From assembly GCF_000340215.1 (NCBI RefSeq), contig NW_006921539.1:3373624-3437623 (forward strand): a stretch of 64,000 nt of DNA. Direction: 5' to 3'. Position 1 is the first letter of the stretch. Every line of letters begins with the position of its first letter. The translations under genes and the position numbers were made by a program. Source of the stretch: Pseudocercospora fijiensis CIRAD86. Lineage: Eukaryota; Ascomycota; Dothideomycetes; Mycosphaerellales; Mycosphaerellaceae. Positions 23,584 through 35,639 of this stretch are shown piece after piece. The notes beneath the pieces are model-generated. The model was not told where the DNA came from. It ran no database searches and saw only the letters and a program-made list of their open reading frames with translations.

Positions 23584-24168
23584 ATACTAAAGTTATCGAA
23601 GGACTTGTCTTCTCGCTAGCGTAAGGAAAATATCGCAAATAACATCCTCGCCGACTGCCTCGAAATACCGATCCGCTGCTTTTATTACGAATAGGCCGGT
23701 AAACCCTATAAAGTCGATCTTCGTTCCGGTCGCTGCTCCGAGTACGCCCTATACGGCTAGTCCTATAATATACAAGTTACTCGTATAGAGTATAAAAAAA
23801 TCCGGAAGGCGCGCCTAAAGATAGCTAAAGATCTCGAAGCGGCCGAAGAGGAGGAGGACCTCCTTACGCGGAAGCTTTTCGAGTATCGCGTAAAGGTCCG
23901 TCGCTTACGTAAGTCGCTACGTATAAAGGAAGATCGGGAGGTACAAGCTCTTAAGGCAGAGGAAGCCTCTATTTAATAGGCGGAGGAGCTTAAAAGAGAG
24001 CTAGGCTCTTCGCCTATAGAGCCGATATTATTCTCGTTGCCTACTAACGAGCCGTTTCCCCTAGATAGCCGATTATAGATGTTACCTTATAACTAGAGTC
24101 GTCTAGATAGGATATCCTAGCCTATCTCTAAAATCCCTAGTAGGAGTGCCGAGAGTCTAGTGTCCTAA
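23584..24168 (+). pseudogene. antisense Cys-rich coiled-coil ORF in element B
   Basis: A plus-strand frame opposite to gag-pol, between chromodomain and LTR, about 195 codons. It starts at an ATA that was probably ATG. It contains CFYYExAGKPYKVDLRSGRC followed by SEYALYG, a cysteine cluster in which several Cys have become Tyr by TGC to TAC. A long charged helical stretch follows: KARLKIAKDLEAAEEEEDLL, RKLFEYRVKVRRLRKSLRIK, KAEEAS. I recall similar antisense reading frames in dothideomycete gypsy elements, but no function is known. The Zn-binding reading is inference. Confidence 0.6.
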
Positions 24169-24295
24169 AGGTATATATTTTTAATGTTTCCTGTCTATTT
24201 TATCTTCTAGCTAGTTAGTCTAGTAGTATAATTCTTAGCTATAAAAGACATAGTTGCTAGGTACGCTATTAGAGTCCCCGCTCCTCGAGCTATAC

Positions 24296-24385
24296 TGCCC
24301 TAGGTCGTTAAGAACTCTAAGGCGCTATAATCGATAGGGTCTAAGAGGTCGTAGGTTTAATTCCTATACTAGTTATTTCTTTTTT
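24296..24385 (+). ncRNA. tRNA-like sequence with A and B boxes
   Basis: taggtcgttaagaactctaa (24301-24320) resembles an A box and D arm. ggcgct follows as in class II tRNAs, and ggtttaattcc (24354-24364) equals a B box GGTTCAATTCC with one CA to TA change. A run of six T at 24380-24385 follows, as a Pol III terminator would. I could not pair an acceptor stem, so it may be a tRNA-derived remnant rather than a tRNA gene. Confidence 0.3.
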
Positions 24386-24394
24386 GTCCGGTTT

Positions 24395-27300
24395 TGATAT
24401 TTTTTAATTATCTACTAACAGTTCTACAGGTTTTCTTTTAGTTCCTAGGTATTTTCTAAATGTAGGTATCCTTTCTATTTAATAAGGTATTTCTAACCTT
24501 ACTAATCTAGGATTTCCTCGACTTCAAACTCATTTTCTTCCTTAGGTTAGAAGTAAAATGTTTCTTAATATAGTGTTTCGGCGTCTATAGGTTCTAGTAT
24601 AGAGATATAGAATACTAGGTAGATTTTCGCGTCGTCCGGTAGTTTAAGTCGGTAATTAACTAGTCCTTTAGGCTTATCAATCAAAAATAGCCCGACTTTA
24701 ACGTAGTCTAGTTTCTTAGTCGATCTCCGGGTTTTTAGATTCTTTGTTAGGAGGTAGACCTTATCCCCCTTTTTTAGCTAAGGTGCCATTTTTCGTTTAG
24801 CATTATATAGTCCCGTAATCTTTTCTTAAGACTCGGCAATTGCCCTTTACAATTCTTTATACACCTGCTTTAAGTCTTCTAAAGCGACTATCGCTTTATC
24901 CGCGTATAGATACTGTAAATACTATTCCCCGAACAGCTACGGATGTTTCCTAAAATTAGCGAAGAATAGTATCTCTTTCGTAGTCTTAGATTGTTAGTTG
25001 TTTAGTGCAAGTTGTACTATAGGCAATAGCGATACCTAATTGTTTTATACGTAATTGACGTAGTGCCGTAAGTATACCTCTAAGGCCTAATTCTTAACTT
25101 CCGTTTAGCCGTCTGTCTATAGATAGTATACCGTTGATAGCTTGTGCTTAATTCTAAGTGTCGCTATAAGCGTCTTCTAGTAGTTTAATATAAAGAGCTT
25201 GTCTCTATCCGTAATATAGGTCTTTAGAAATCCGTAGTATCGTACAAGTCTATCTAGTACGAGGTATCCGAGTTGCTCTACTGTACTTGCTTCGTTAGTA
25301 GGAATAAAGTATGTATATTTCGTAAGCCTATCGACTATAACAAGTATTATGTCGTAGCTATGTCCTATAACCGGATCCTTAGACTTCGGTAGTTTCGTAA
25401 TAAAGTCTATTGTAACTTCGTCCTATAGTTTATCTAGTAGCGTCCTAAATTGGATATGTCTATATCTAGCGTGTCTATTAGCCTTATTACGCTAACATTG
25501 TAGACATTTCTTAATATATTCTAGAACTCGTTGTCGCATATATAGGAATCCGAAGCTTCGCTTAACTAGTTCTATTGTTTTTGAAACTCTAGGGTGTCTA
25601 TTTTCTAGTCCGTCGTAGTGTTGTCGTATATACTCCGTAACTCGTTCCTTAGGTACTTAGTATTTCCTATGTTCGATTGGAAACTGTTCTTCTATGTCCT
25701 AAAGAACTCGTATAATATAGTTGAATTCTTTTGTATTAGCACTAAGGCTTCCGTCTTGGTTTGCTTTTAATATCTGCTACTATACTAGTTCGTAACCCTC
25801 TATATAGTCGCTACGGCGGCTTAGTGCGTCGGCTCGTCCGTTCTCGCGTCCTAGGGTATAGCGGATTTCGAACTTGTACTGTCCTAGTAGCTCCGACTAG
25901 CGGGCCTATCTTCGGGTTAGTACTTTAGTCGTAGTAAAGTAAGTCAGATTCTTATAATTAGAAAGAATCGTAAGACTTAGTACTCCTTCCGCGTATACTC
26001 GCTAGTATTGCAGTAATACAACTATTGCAAGTAGCTCCTTATTATAGATGTCGTAGTTCTATTCCGCGGGTAACATCTTTCTCGAGTAATAGGCTACCGG
26101 GTGTCGTTTCCTGTTATACTCCTATATAAGGCATGCTCCTATAGCCCTATCTAACGCGTCTGTTTCTATCTAGACCGCCTTATTCCTATCGAATAATCGT
26201 AGCGTTAGCGTAGAAACGCATTGCTTCTTTAGCTGCCTAAACGCTTCGTCTTCCTTCGTGCTCTAGTTCTATTTCTTATCTTTCTTTATAAGCTCCGTAA
26301 GGGGTGCCGCTGTCTTAGAGTAGCCCTCGATGAATTTTCTATTATAGTTAGCTAATCCTAGGAATGATTGTACGTCTTTAACGCATATAGGCGTTAGCTA
26401 TTCCTATATTAACTTGGTTTTTTCTAGATCGATCCTGATTCCTATAGTGCTAATAATAAATCCTAGGAATTTAACTTCCTTCTTATAGAATTCGCATTTC
26501 TTAGGTACAGTCTTAAATCCTACTTAAGTAAATCGTTTAAAGACGTCCTATACTATTCGTATATAGTCCGCGAGAGCTCCCTTAGTATAGACTAAGATAT
26601 CGTCTATATATGCGATAACGTATACGTCTAGAAGGTCTCGGAGGACTTCGTTTATAAGGTCTTAATATAACGCTAGGGCATTTGTAAGTCCTATAGGTAT
26701 AACTAAGAATTCGTAAAGCCTATATCTTATTCGGAATGCTGTTATCTATTCGTATCTAGCTGCTATACGTATTGCGTAAAACGCATCGCGTAGGTTAATC
26801 TTCGTATACTAGTCTAATCTAGTTAATCGGTCTTGCATTTCTTCGATGTTCGGTAGTAGGTACCGATTCTTAATTGTAATGTCGTTAAGTCGTCTAAAAT
26901 CGACTACTAGCCGTCCTTCGTCTAATCCGGCTTTCGGAACGAACATTACTAGTAAGGCTGCCGAGGATATCGACTTCCGTATCTAGCCTTTTTCTAATTT
27001 CTCTTTTAGCTACTTGTCTAGGGTTTTAAGCTCTTTCTTAGATATTACGTATAAGGGTCCCTATAGAGGCTCTTTCCTAGGCTGTAAGTATATCTTATAA
27101 TCCTATAGTTAATGTTTAGGTAAGGCTGCCTTGCCTCTCTTTTCTTTAAAGAGTCGCTTCTACTTACTATACTTTTTAGGAATGTCTAGGTCCGAGATTC
27201 TAGTTTTATTCTTCGATAGCGTATAACTTCTATCCTTCCTATAATCATTATTATAACCCTCCTAACCTAACGGTAGTATCGATCCGGGTTGAATACGGTT

Positions 27301-29690
27301 CTCCGTAATTCCTGTCGACGTAAACGTCTTACGAATCGCCCTACGTTTATTAATCTTATCTGCCTGCGAACGCTGCCGCTATATAGGTTAAATGCCGATT
27401 ATACAGTCGTATTCCTTAAATGTAAGTACTCCCTTTCTCTAGTCTACGACTAGGTTATACCTTCTTAACTAAGGTATGCCTAATACAATATTATAACTAG
27501 CTATATTAGTAACATCTAAGACAATCTCCTCGTAGTACTATTAGATAGCTAGTAGTAACGGTATCGTTTCTCGTTCTATACTAGGTAGCGGTAACCTATC
27601 TACTACTATAAGTTTATACGCTCCTTCTCTTCTGCTTCGGGTTGCGATCCCTCGGCTTTTAACGAATAATTCGGAGGCAAAGTTCCCGCTCGCTCCGGAA
27701 TCTATTAATACACTCGTCGGGTGCCCGTTAACGATAACTTTCGTACGGAAGACTACTATTAATGCTTAAGCGCTTTCGGTATTAAGGAACTCTCTTAGAA
27801 CGCTCTAATCTAGAGAGTTAGTCCGTTTCCTAACTAATTAGTAGCCTAACGTTATTCTAACTAGTTACGGATCCGTAGTCCTGCCGTTCGTGCTTCTTCG
27901 GTATATAATTTTTCCTCGAGGGTATCGTTATATACATCCCGTCCCTACGCTACTATAGCCTTTCGGTATTGCTAATTTAATCGCTAGACCGTCTAACGTA
28001 TATCTTAAGTAATAATCGTCCTTTCGTCGGATAGGACGTATCCGTAGGGCGTAATTATACTTCCTATCGGTACTCGCTCCGTAATAAAGTTATAGTACGT
28101 ATAGTCTATAGGTATCCGGGGGTAATTCTAGAATTTTGCCCGTAAGCTTATCTAGAAATAATCAAATTAGATAGGATCGACCTTCCGTTATCTATTAACC
28201 TTTAGAAACATTTCCTCGTATTTGCGTACTAGATGTAAGGCGATTGTTCGCGCTGCTATAGGTGCATCTATCGTAAACGTAAGGATCGTATCGTCGTTAA
28301 TCCCGAATTCGTCTTTACTTTCTTTATTCGTAGTTTCTTCCTCGGTATCTAGACTTCCTTCTAAATCTTCTTACTATTCCTCCTCTTACTAAGAGGACTC
28401 CGGTACTTCTAGGATAGCTCCTAACTCCTCCCTAGGAGGGAATAAAGCTTCCGGATCTCGGTTTTCTTTATCGTCGGTATCTAAGCAAGATTTATTAATC
28501 GTTTCTTCTTCTAACTAGGATTTCGTATCTTCTCGTACGAGTCGCCTAATCTAAGGGAAAAATCCTGCTTCTACTTTAGTAGAATAATGAATTTAGTATT
28601 AGTCGTCGTAACAGAATCTCTAGTAAAGGGTTCTATATACAGGTTCTTGTCGTCGTGCTATTATATAGATTTGTCGTAGCTCTTTCTTTACGACCTCTGC
28701 GTAGGTCCTCGGCGCGTTATTAATAGAGTATAGCTCTACTACTATTCGGTAGCTTTCTCTGCCCGAGTCCTTTCGTTGTATTATATTAAACTGTTCGCGT
28801 CGCACTATATTTTTGCCGCGGCAGTTCCGTGCTATATAGCCTTCCTTGCTATACGTATAGCAAGTTAATCTTCCTACTTTCTTAGGCGAACTCTTGCCTT
28901 TTCTTCCTTTAATTGCTCGACCCTTCTAGGTAGCGTCTAGCTCTATTAGTTGCGTACCGTAGTAGTTGTTCCCCTTTAGTTTATTATAGGTACTATAGTT
29001 TCGTCTATTATCGTATCTAGGAGTATAACTAGCTTTTCTAGAAGTCTTAGAATCGTAACGTCGTTCTAAAGCTCGTTCGTAGAGCCTATCGTCGAGATCG
29101 ATCGTAACCTTAACTAATATTCCTATATTATCTATTTTTCTACCGTCGCGTATAAGCTCGTCTTTAACGTTATTCTTAAGACCTCGCCGATATATTGTTA
29201 TAAGAGCTTCGTTGTCCTAATCCGTAAGTTAGGCGTATTCCTAAAATTTAGCGGCGTAATCGGTATATAACCCCTTCTAAGTCAAATATTAGATAACCCT
29301 AACTGCGGTAGCAACTTCGTTAGAAGATCTAAAGACCTTCTTTATCGTACGCTTGAGATTTTCGTAGCTTACGAAGATTCTATCCGAATTGTCGGTCCCG
29401 TTGCTATCTAGATAGGTCCTAAGAAATAGTTTAACCTAATACTAAGCCCTGCCTCGTATAAACGTCGTTACGAAGACTGGCTTTAAGTTATCTTAAACCT
29501 AGTTAAATATAAAATACATATCTATCTAGCTAACCTAGATATCGAACTTGTCTCGGTCGCCGTAATAGAAGTCTAGCTTTCCGATCTTAAGAGAATCGTT
29601 TCCGGTATAGGTTCCGAGTGTATTACTAGCACTAGAGGTAGTACGTCGAGTACTGCCTGTCTCGCTAGGGGCGGGAGTTCCCCTTCCGAC
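24395..29690 (-). pseudogene. element B gag-pol with chromodomain
   Basis: Read on the minus strand from 29690. Gag ends in a CCHC zinc knuckle (CYTYSKEGYIARNC, about 28860-28815, with one Cys and the His changed to Tyr), then a basic linker. The protease box is VLIDSGASGNFAS (about 27715-27675). Reverse transcriptase shows DEGRLVVDFRRLND and YIDDILVYT (about 26620-26590). RNase H ends in GRADALSRRSDY. Integrase shows HYDGLENRHPRVSKTIEL, a QCQRNK zinc half, ITDRDKLFI and STVYYLQTDGQTE. The chromodomain has EFEVEEILD then KYLIK and LENTWELKENL, ending near 24395. Stops are TAG or TAA at Gln and Trp sites. Whether gag and pol were one frame was not resolved. Confidence 0.82.
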
Positions 29691-29725
29691 TTGTAATAAG
29701 GCACTTATCCTAAGGGCGTTTAAAG

Positions 29726-30071
29726 TGTTACGGTTACTCGCGACAGATCGTTAAGTGACTTCTTATTACGTATAAGCCGAGGCTTCTTTAGAGAGGCTAA
29801 TACAAGCGGGAGGCAGAGATAGAATAATTGGTACAAAGGTAATTCCAATTAGTAAGTAGGTAACATAAGTTAAACGCCTCGAGCTATAAGGGCATTCCGG
29901 CGTTCCTAAATATAAAGGAGATATCTTGTCTATAGTCGTAAGCGACGTAAGCGACGCTATCGCTCTCGACCGCTCCTATCGCTCCTAGTAAGATAGAGCG
30001 ACAGCTTAGCCTACTAGTCTTAGCGTCGCTCTAAGATTATATAAGGACTCTAACTAATTAGATCCGTAACA
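29726..30071 (-). repeat. element B 5' LTR
   Basis: 346 bp, starts TGTTACGG and ends CCGTAACA in plus-strand reading. It is less mutated at its ends than the left LTR. Confidence 0.9.
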
Positions 30072-30076
30072 ACGGC
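30072..30076. repeat. target-site duplication ACGGC, right copy
   Basis: Identical to 23169-23173. Confidence 0.85.
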
Positions 30077-33000
30077 TTCCGCTATTTATACTTAGTATAG
30101 ATCTAAGATCTACTTAATCTTGTTTACGAACTCCTCCGCCCGTTTCGCCGTAGTTAGCCGTCTATCGATAGCTAGATCCTCTTCTAGCGTAACGGGGGAG
30201 GTAGATTCGTAACTATAAGTCGCGAAGAAAGAGCTTATTCCTAACCCCGCTTAGTGTCTCCCGTTAAACGCTAGTTCTACCGTAGGAAGCTATTAGTTCT
30301 AATTAGACTATATCTAGTTAATATAGTTCCGTAGGTAAGCTTATACGTCTTAGTTTACGCGCTCCGGACCCCCGTTAGTTTACAGGTAGTAGGCGGAGCT
30401 TAACCTCTACTTTACGCCGAGTAGTCGATATATCTCCCTCTAGAAAGTGCTTGTCTAATTCGTATCTCTATCGCTAGTAATAGTACGAGGAAGTCCGTAG
30501 TACCTAACCTAGTATTTTAGAAATAAAACCGCGCATTCCTCTGCTTTTATAGAGGGAGTACCGATAAGGGCGATCTATTTGCTAAGGCGGTCTTTAATTA
30601 CCTATAGATACCGGTTCCTATCTAACTCCGGTAGGTTAGTTATAAAGTCTATCGAGATTTCCTAGAAGAAATAGTCGGGTACCGGTAGGGTTTTTAGGAG
30701 GCCGTATTTGTATTCTCTCTATACCTTATTGCATCTATAATAGTTATAGTTCCGTAGGAATTGCCGCACCTGCTTCGACTATAGTAGCTAGTAAAAGTCG
30801 CGACCTAGTATAGAAGTAGTAGAATCCCGGCCGGGGTAGCTATAGAGCGGTAAGTCGTAGATCGACTAGATAATCTTTGTACGTAGTATATCCTACTATA
30901 GTTCCTTAGCCCCTATGTCTTTATATTCGGTTTCCGTCGTCGCTAGGGCTCCTAGAACCTAGAGCTTACCGCGGTAGCGAAGGAACCCTTTAGGGTCTAT
31001 TATATAATCCCTAATCTAAATTTTTGCTTTAATTTCCGGTTGTAATATTCTGCCTCCCTTACGGATTTTCCGTACTACCGTCTAGTATACTATATCTTTC
31101 TCGATAATGCTCTTCTATATATCGTTTATCTCTAGGTCCTAGAATAGTTTAGCGCTTTCCGGCGAAGGCTACGCGGGCTCCGTTTCGTTCGCGAGTAGGG
31201 ATAACGGGCTCGCCTTCGTTATACGCGGGAAGCTACAGATAGTAGCACTAGAAATCTAGACGTTTTCCGGCTAGTTTAGAGAGAGGTCCGGCTCTAAGAA
31301 TCTCCGGAACCTCGAAAGCTTGTCGTCTTAGCCTAATGTATCTTATTCCTTCCTCGATAAGGCGTCCGGTAGGATAGCTTCGATTCCCGGCTAGTAGACT
31401 AGGGTAAACTAGTACTTCGCTAATTCTTCCTACTATCGGATCTGTCTTTCGGATAGCTAGCGCTTTACTATAAAGTATTCTAGGTTCTTATAGTCCGTCT
31501 AAATCGTAAAGGGGCTATATAATTTTAGCTCGGAGTCCTAAAACTTAATACTAGATACGACTGCGAGCATTTCCTTATCGTAGATATCGTAATTAATCTC
31601 CGCCTTATTTAGTTTCTTCGAAAAGAAGCCTACCGGTCGGCGGATTCCCGCCTTTTCTTAGATAAGGGCGCCTCTAATCGCGAACTCGCTATAATCCGTC
31701 TTAAGGAAGGTAGGGAGGGACGGGTCCTACTAGGTAAGTACCGGGGCGCGGTAGAATTTGTCCTTTAGCGTTTCGAACGCTTTATCCTATTCTTCTCCCT
31801 AGGCGAATAGGGTTCCCTTACCGGTAAGCGCAGTTAATAGCGCAGAGATCTTAGAATAGTTCGGTACGAATATACGGTAGTAGTTCGTAAATCCTAAGAA
31901 ACGACGAACTTCCTTTTAGGTCTTAGGTACTACCTATTTTCGTACGGCTTCTACCTTTTCGGGGTCGGCTAATACTCCTCCTTCGTCGGCGTAGACGATA
32001 AATCCTAGGTACTTAATCTTTTTCTAGGCGAATTCGCTCTTTTTAATATCGAGGTAAAGGCCTCCGTCCTAAAGCTTCTTAAGTACCGCTCTTACCTTAC
32101 GGAAATAGTCTTCCCTTAACCCGCTCGAGTAGATAACTACGTCGTCTATATATACTAACGCGAAGTCGTCTAGATACTCTTATAGAAGAGTATTAATATA
32201 CCGTTAAAATATAGCCGGGGCTCCGGATAAACTAAACGAGTATACTAGCTATTCGAACGAGCCTAGCCTCGTCCGGAAGGCCGTCTTATACTCGTATCCT
32301 TTAGCTATTCTAATCTTATAAAAGGCCGAGACTACGTTAACCTTAGTTAACTACCGGACCTCCGTTAGGTTCCTTATAGTGTCCGGGATTAGTAGGAGGG
32401 GGTATCTATCTTGCTTCGTTAGAGCGTTAAGCGCTCTATAGTCGTAGTAGAACCGCAGTCCTCCCCCGGGCTTCTTAACGAATAGTACGGGCGCCGCCGC
32501 TTCGGAGTTCGCTAGTCTTATAAACCCCTTCTTTAGGAGCTCGTCTAGCGACTTCCGTAAGACTAAGAGTTCTTATTTCGATATACTATAGAGCGGACCC
32601 TAAGGGAGTTAAGGCTAGGATCCGTCTAGTTTCTCCTAGAGTTCTATCGTATAGTCGATATCGGGACGATAGGGCGCTAACTTATCGGCTTCCTTTTAAT
32701 AAAATAGCGTAGCTATATCGCGAACCTCTAAGGGTAGCTTCTTCTTTAGCTCCTCGATCGTCGGGTATTCCTTCGTCTTTAGAGCCTTTTTAATGTCCTC
32801 GGTAATTGTCGCGGTAAGTAGGCTTCTTATAGCGTTAATCGTAGCGATATTCCTATTCGTATCGACCTCGCGGTAATAGCGCCCTTCTTTAATCTAATAC
32901 CGAGCCCTCCCGTAGTAGTACTATCGTTTCTTAGGCGCGGTCCTAACCTTATTATATATCTTCTATAGGTTCCCTAGGATAAGGGGAAAAGCTAATCCTA

Positions 33001-34554
33001 GTACGACGTAAGTATATACTATTTATTAGAATTTGTTAATTTCTATCTAGAAGGCGACGACTCCTATAATTTTCGCGTCTTATATTGCCGACGACGCTCC
33101 TTTTACTTCTCGGGACTTACGGCTAATATAGCTAAGTCCGAGGCCTTTAGCTAGGCCCGTATTAATTGTAGCGTAATACTAGCATCCTTCGTCGATAAGA
33201 GTAGAAGTTCCGACGTTATTTTCGAGGACTATATCGGTATATATAAGATTCCCGTTTATATCCTTTTTAACTTCTTCCTATTTCTTTGCCCGTACTCTAT
33301 CTACTCCCGACTCCTAACTACGAGTAGGAGTTACTCTTTTCCCGAGTTAGAACTGCTTAAGTCCGACTATTCTTCTATATCCTTTAGAATAGGTTATACG
33401 GAGGCGATACTAATCTTAGTAGGCTAAGCCGGCGGGGCGTACGGGCAATCTCGAATACGGTATCCGCTCGCTCTATAGCGGAAGTAGAGTCTTTTCTCCT
33501 TACGCTTCTCTCTTTCTATAGAGTCGACCTATTTAGCCCTAGGTTTCCCCGCCGTCGATTGTTAGGCTCCGCGGTTCTTTCTATAGGAAGCGTTAGTTTA
33601 AGCGGGATTTATAACTACGTCTCTATTAGAGTCGACCTTCGGGTTCGCCGCGGGGGCTATATAGGGGGGAATAACGACCGTAGGACTCGCTACTTCTTTC
33701 TTCCTTTCTTACTAGCGTTTCGTAGCTTGTTTAAACTAATCTATCGACTCGAGGTTCGTTATAATCCGCTCGACCTCCTCCGTATAGAGATAGTAATCCT
33801 TAATCTTTAGTATAGCGGTAGTATAGGTCTTAGCCGCGTTCGAGAAGGTATTCTTTAAATACCCGATTTTCGTATCGTCTATCTAATAGTCTCCGCCTAC
33901 GCTTAGTAGGAGGCCGTCGAATTCTAGCTAGTAGTCGTACTAAGGTTGTCCCTAGGAGTGCCTTAGGGCTTAGAGTTGCTCTAGCGCCTTTATAGCTTCG
34001 TTGCTATCCGCGAAGACGTCCTCGAGTTACTAGAAGAAAGCTTCGGGGTCCTTTCCTTTCGTAAGGCTTCCTCTTTCCTAGAAGTAGCGTATCCTAGCGC
34101 GTTCCTTTACCGGTAGGGTATCGTATACGGTATCCTAGTAGTAATCTTCGGAGAGCTTTAGTTTTAGCCTAGAACGAACTCGGTACGAACTTCTTAGTCG
34201 TAGTAGGTAGTCCCGGAACGACTCGGCTTTCCTATCCTACGATAGTAGTTTCTACTCGTAGGACGCCGTTACGTTTTAGCCGGAAGCCGAGAGAGTTTCT
34301 AGTAGTCCCTTTAGGATCTCGTTCGTAGACTAGTCTCGTACTAAACTAGCTTCGGGAGGCCCGGGCTAGCGAGACGCTTCCGCGTATTAGAGCGCGGAAC
34401 GAGTAGCTTATAGCTAGGCTTCTATCGTCTACTATCTAGTATAGAGACTCTCGAAGGTACGATAAATCTCGTCCCTAGTTATCTCTAGTGCGGTAGGAAT
34501 AGCGTTCCCCTAGCTATCTTACTCGGGTTCCTAATAAACCTTAGCGTTTCCTAT
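30077..34554 (-). pseudogene. element C gag-pol (Ty3/gypsy), RIP-broken
   Basis: Minus-strand gypsy coding region. Gag runs from about 34550 to 33500 (EDYYQDTVYDTLPVKERARI; TYTTAILKIKDYYLYTEEVE). A zinc knuckle follows near 33480-33430 (YFRYRASGYRIRDCPYAPP, Cys and His partly turned to Tyr). Reverse transcriptase has LVYIDDVVIYSSGLREDYF near 32160-32110, and RNase H ends LPDALSRKEQDTLGQDDK near 31330. Integrase has YFFQEISIDFITNLPELDRN near 30640, then TSDRDTN. The frame breaks off at element B and resumes at 23168. The gag N-terminus is cut at the LTR of element D, so no 5' LTR of element C was found. Confidence 0.75.
34551..34554. repeat. target-site duplication CTAT, left copy (element D)
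   Basis: Four bases ctat before the left LTR, repeated at 46813-46816. At four AT-rich bases it is only moderately strong evidence. Confidence 0.6.
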
Positions 34555-34833
34555 TATTAGCTAGTAACCGGCCCTATACCTATAGGCTAGTTTTGAGCCT
34601 ATATAAGAGGCCTCCTTCTATAGAGTAGACAGATTACTAACCTCGTATAGCATATTGTTTATATTACACTTCTATAATGCCTATGTTGCAGGGCTCTAGT
34701 TATTAGCCTAAGCAACCGTCTTGTTATCCTATTATGCTAAACATAGCTACCTATATTGCTATAGGTTATATTACCCTCGGTAGCCTATACTATTACTATA
34801 GGTAGTAGTAGTAGTTTTGGTTTCCGTCCTTTA
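34555..34833 (+). repeat. element D 5' LTR
   Basis: 279 bp, starts tattagctagtaaccgg and ends ttccgtccttta. Equal in length to the 3' copy. The terminal TG and CA are both in RIP form (TA). Confidence 0.9.
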
Positions 34834-35639
34834 TTAGAGCCGAAGGTAGGGCTATCTCTTTATATCTAACAGGTTCGGGTATGTTAAAGGTAGTCTCTAG
34901 GTACGAATAGCTATAACCGAAGCGAGGGCACGATAAGAGCCTACGATACGGACGATACCGAAGTATCTTAAGGGGCCGTTACGACAAGTAGAGAAACCTC
35001 TTAACAAGGGCATCGCTTTAACCCCGAAAAGCTACAAACCCTTAAGCCTATTACAGCTTAGGGCCTAGTCTATAACTATAGCTAGCTTCTAAGGACTCGG
35101 CTCTAGGTCGAAGACCTATTTAGTACCGCTTGCTTAAGATAAGCCCCGCCTAAGGAGGAGATAGATTAATTACCTATCGGCCTTGCTTAGTTTGCTAAGA
35201 CTATTTATACGATAGCAATTTCTAGATTACAGGTCGGATACCTAGACAGTTCCCCTATTAACTAGGTAGATTGCTTCGGGATTCGCTGCCTCGTTCGGAT
35301 AGTGCTTAGCCTTCTACTAGAAAAAGAAGGTCCCCGCCCCCCCCCCCTCCCCCCCGCCTAGCTAAAGGAGATACAAGCTAGTTTCTAGGATCTAGGTATA
35401 AATAGAGATTGTAGTCTCTCCCTCCGAGCGGCTTTCGTCTAATACTAAACTTAGCTTCTAGGGGTATATAGGCGACCCCTAGGAGGCTAAACTCTAATAC
35501 TACCCTAGGGGTAATATTAGAAGAAAACAGCCTAGTATACTATTTTCTCGCATAGCAATATCGAAACAAACTAAACCTACAATATATACTAAAAACACTT
35601 TCCTATAGTATTTCATTTTAACTACTTTATAACAATCGA
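34834..35639 (+). other. element D leader region
   Basis: About 800 bases between the 5' LTR and gag. The sequence just after the LTR (ttagagccgaagg) could be a mutated primer-binding site (TGG to TAG), not verified. A C-rich run sits at about 35336-35363. No gene is seen. Confidence 0.5.

Larger units (their letters stand above)
23174..30071 (-). mobile_element. element B: full-length RIP-mutated chromovirus (Ty3/gypsy)
   Basis: Two 346 bp LTRs (23174-23519 and 29726-30071) flank a minus-strand gag-pol region, with the 5 bp duplication ACGGC on both sides. The right LTR keeps canonical ends TGTTACGG and CCGTAACA; the left shows the RIP forms TATTACGG and CCGTAATA. The element sits inside the integrase region of element C, so it is the younger insertion. 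Confidence 0.9.

Noticed and set aside
33559..33810. 83-codon open frame on the plus strand
   Set aside because: It is antisense to the gag region of element C and shows no family features.
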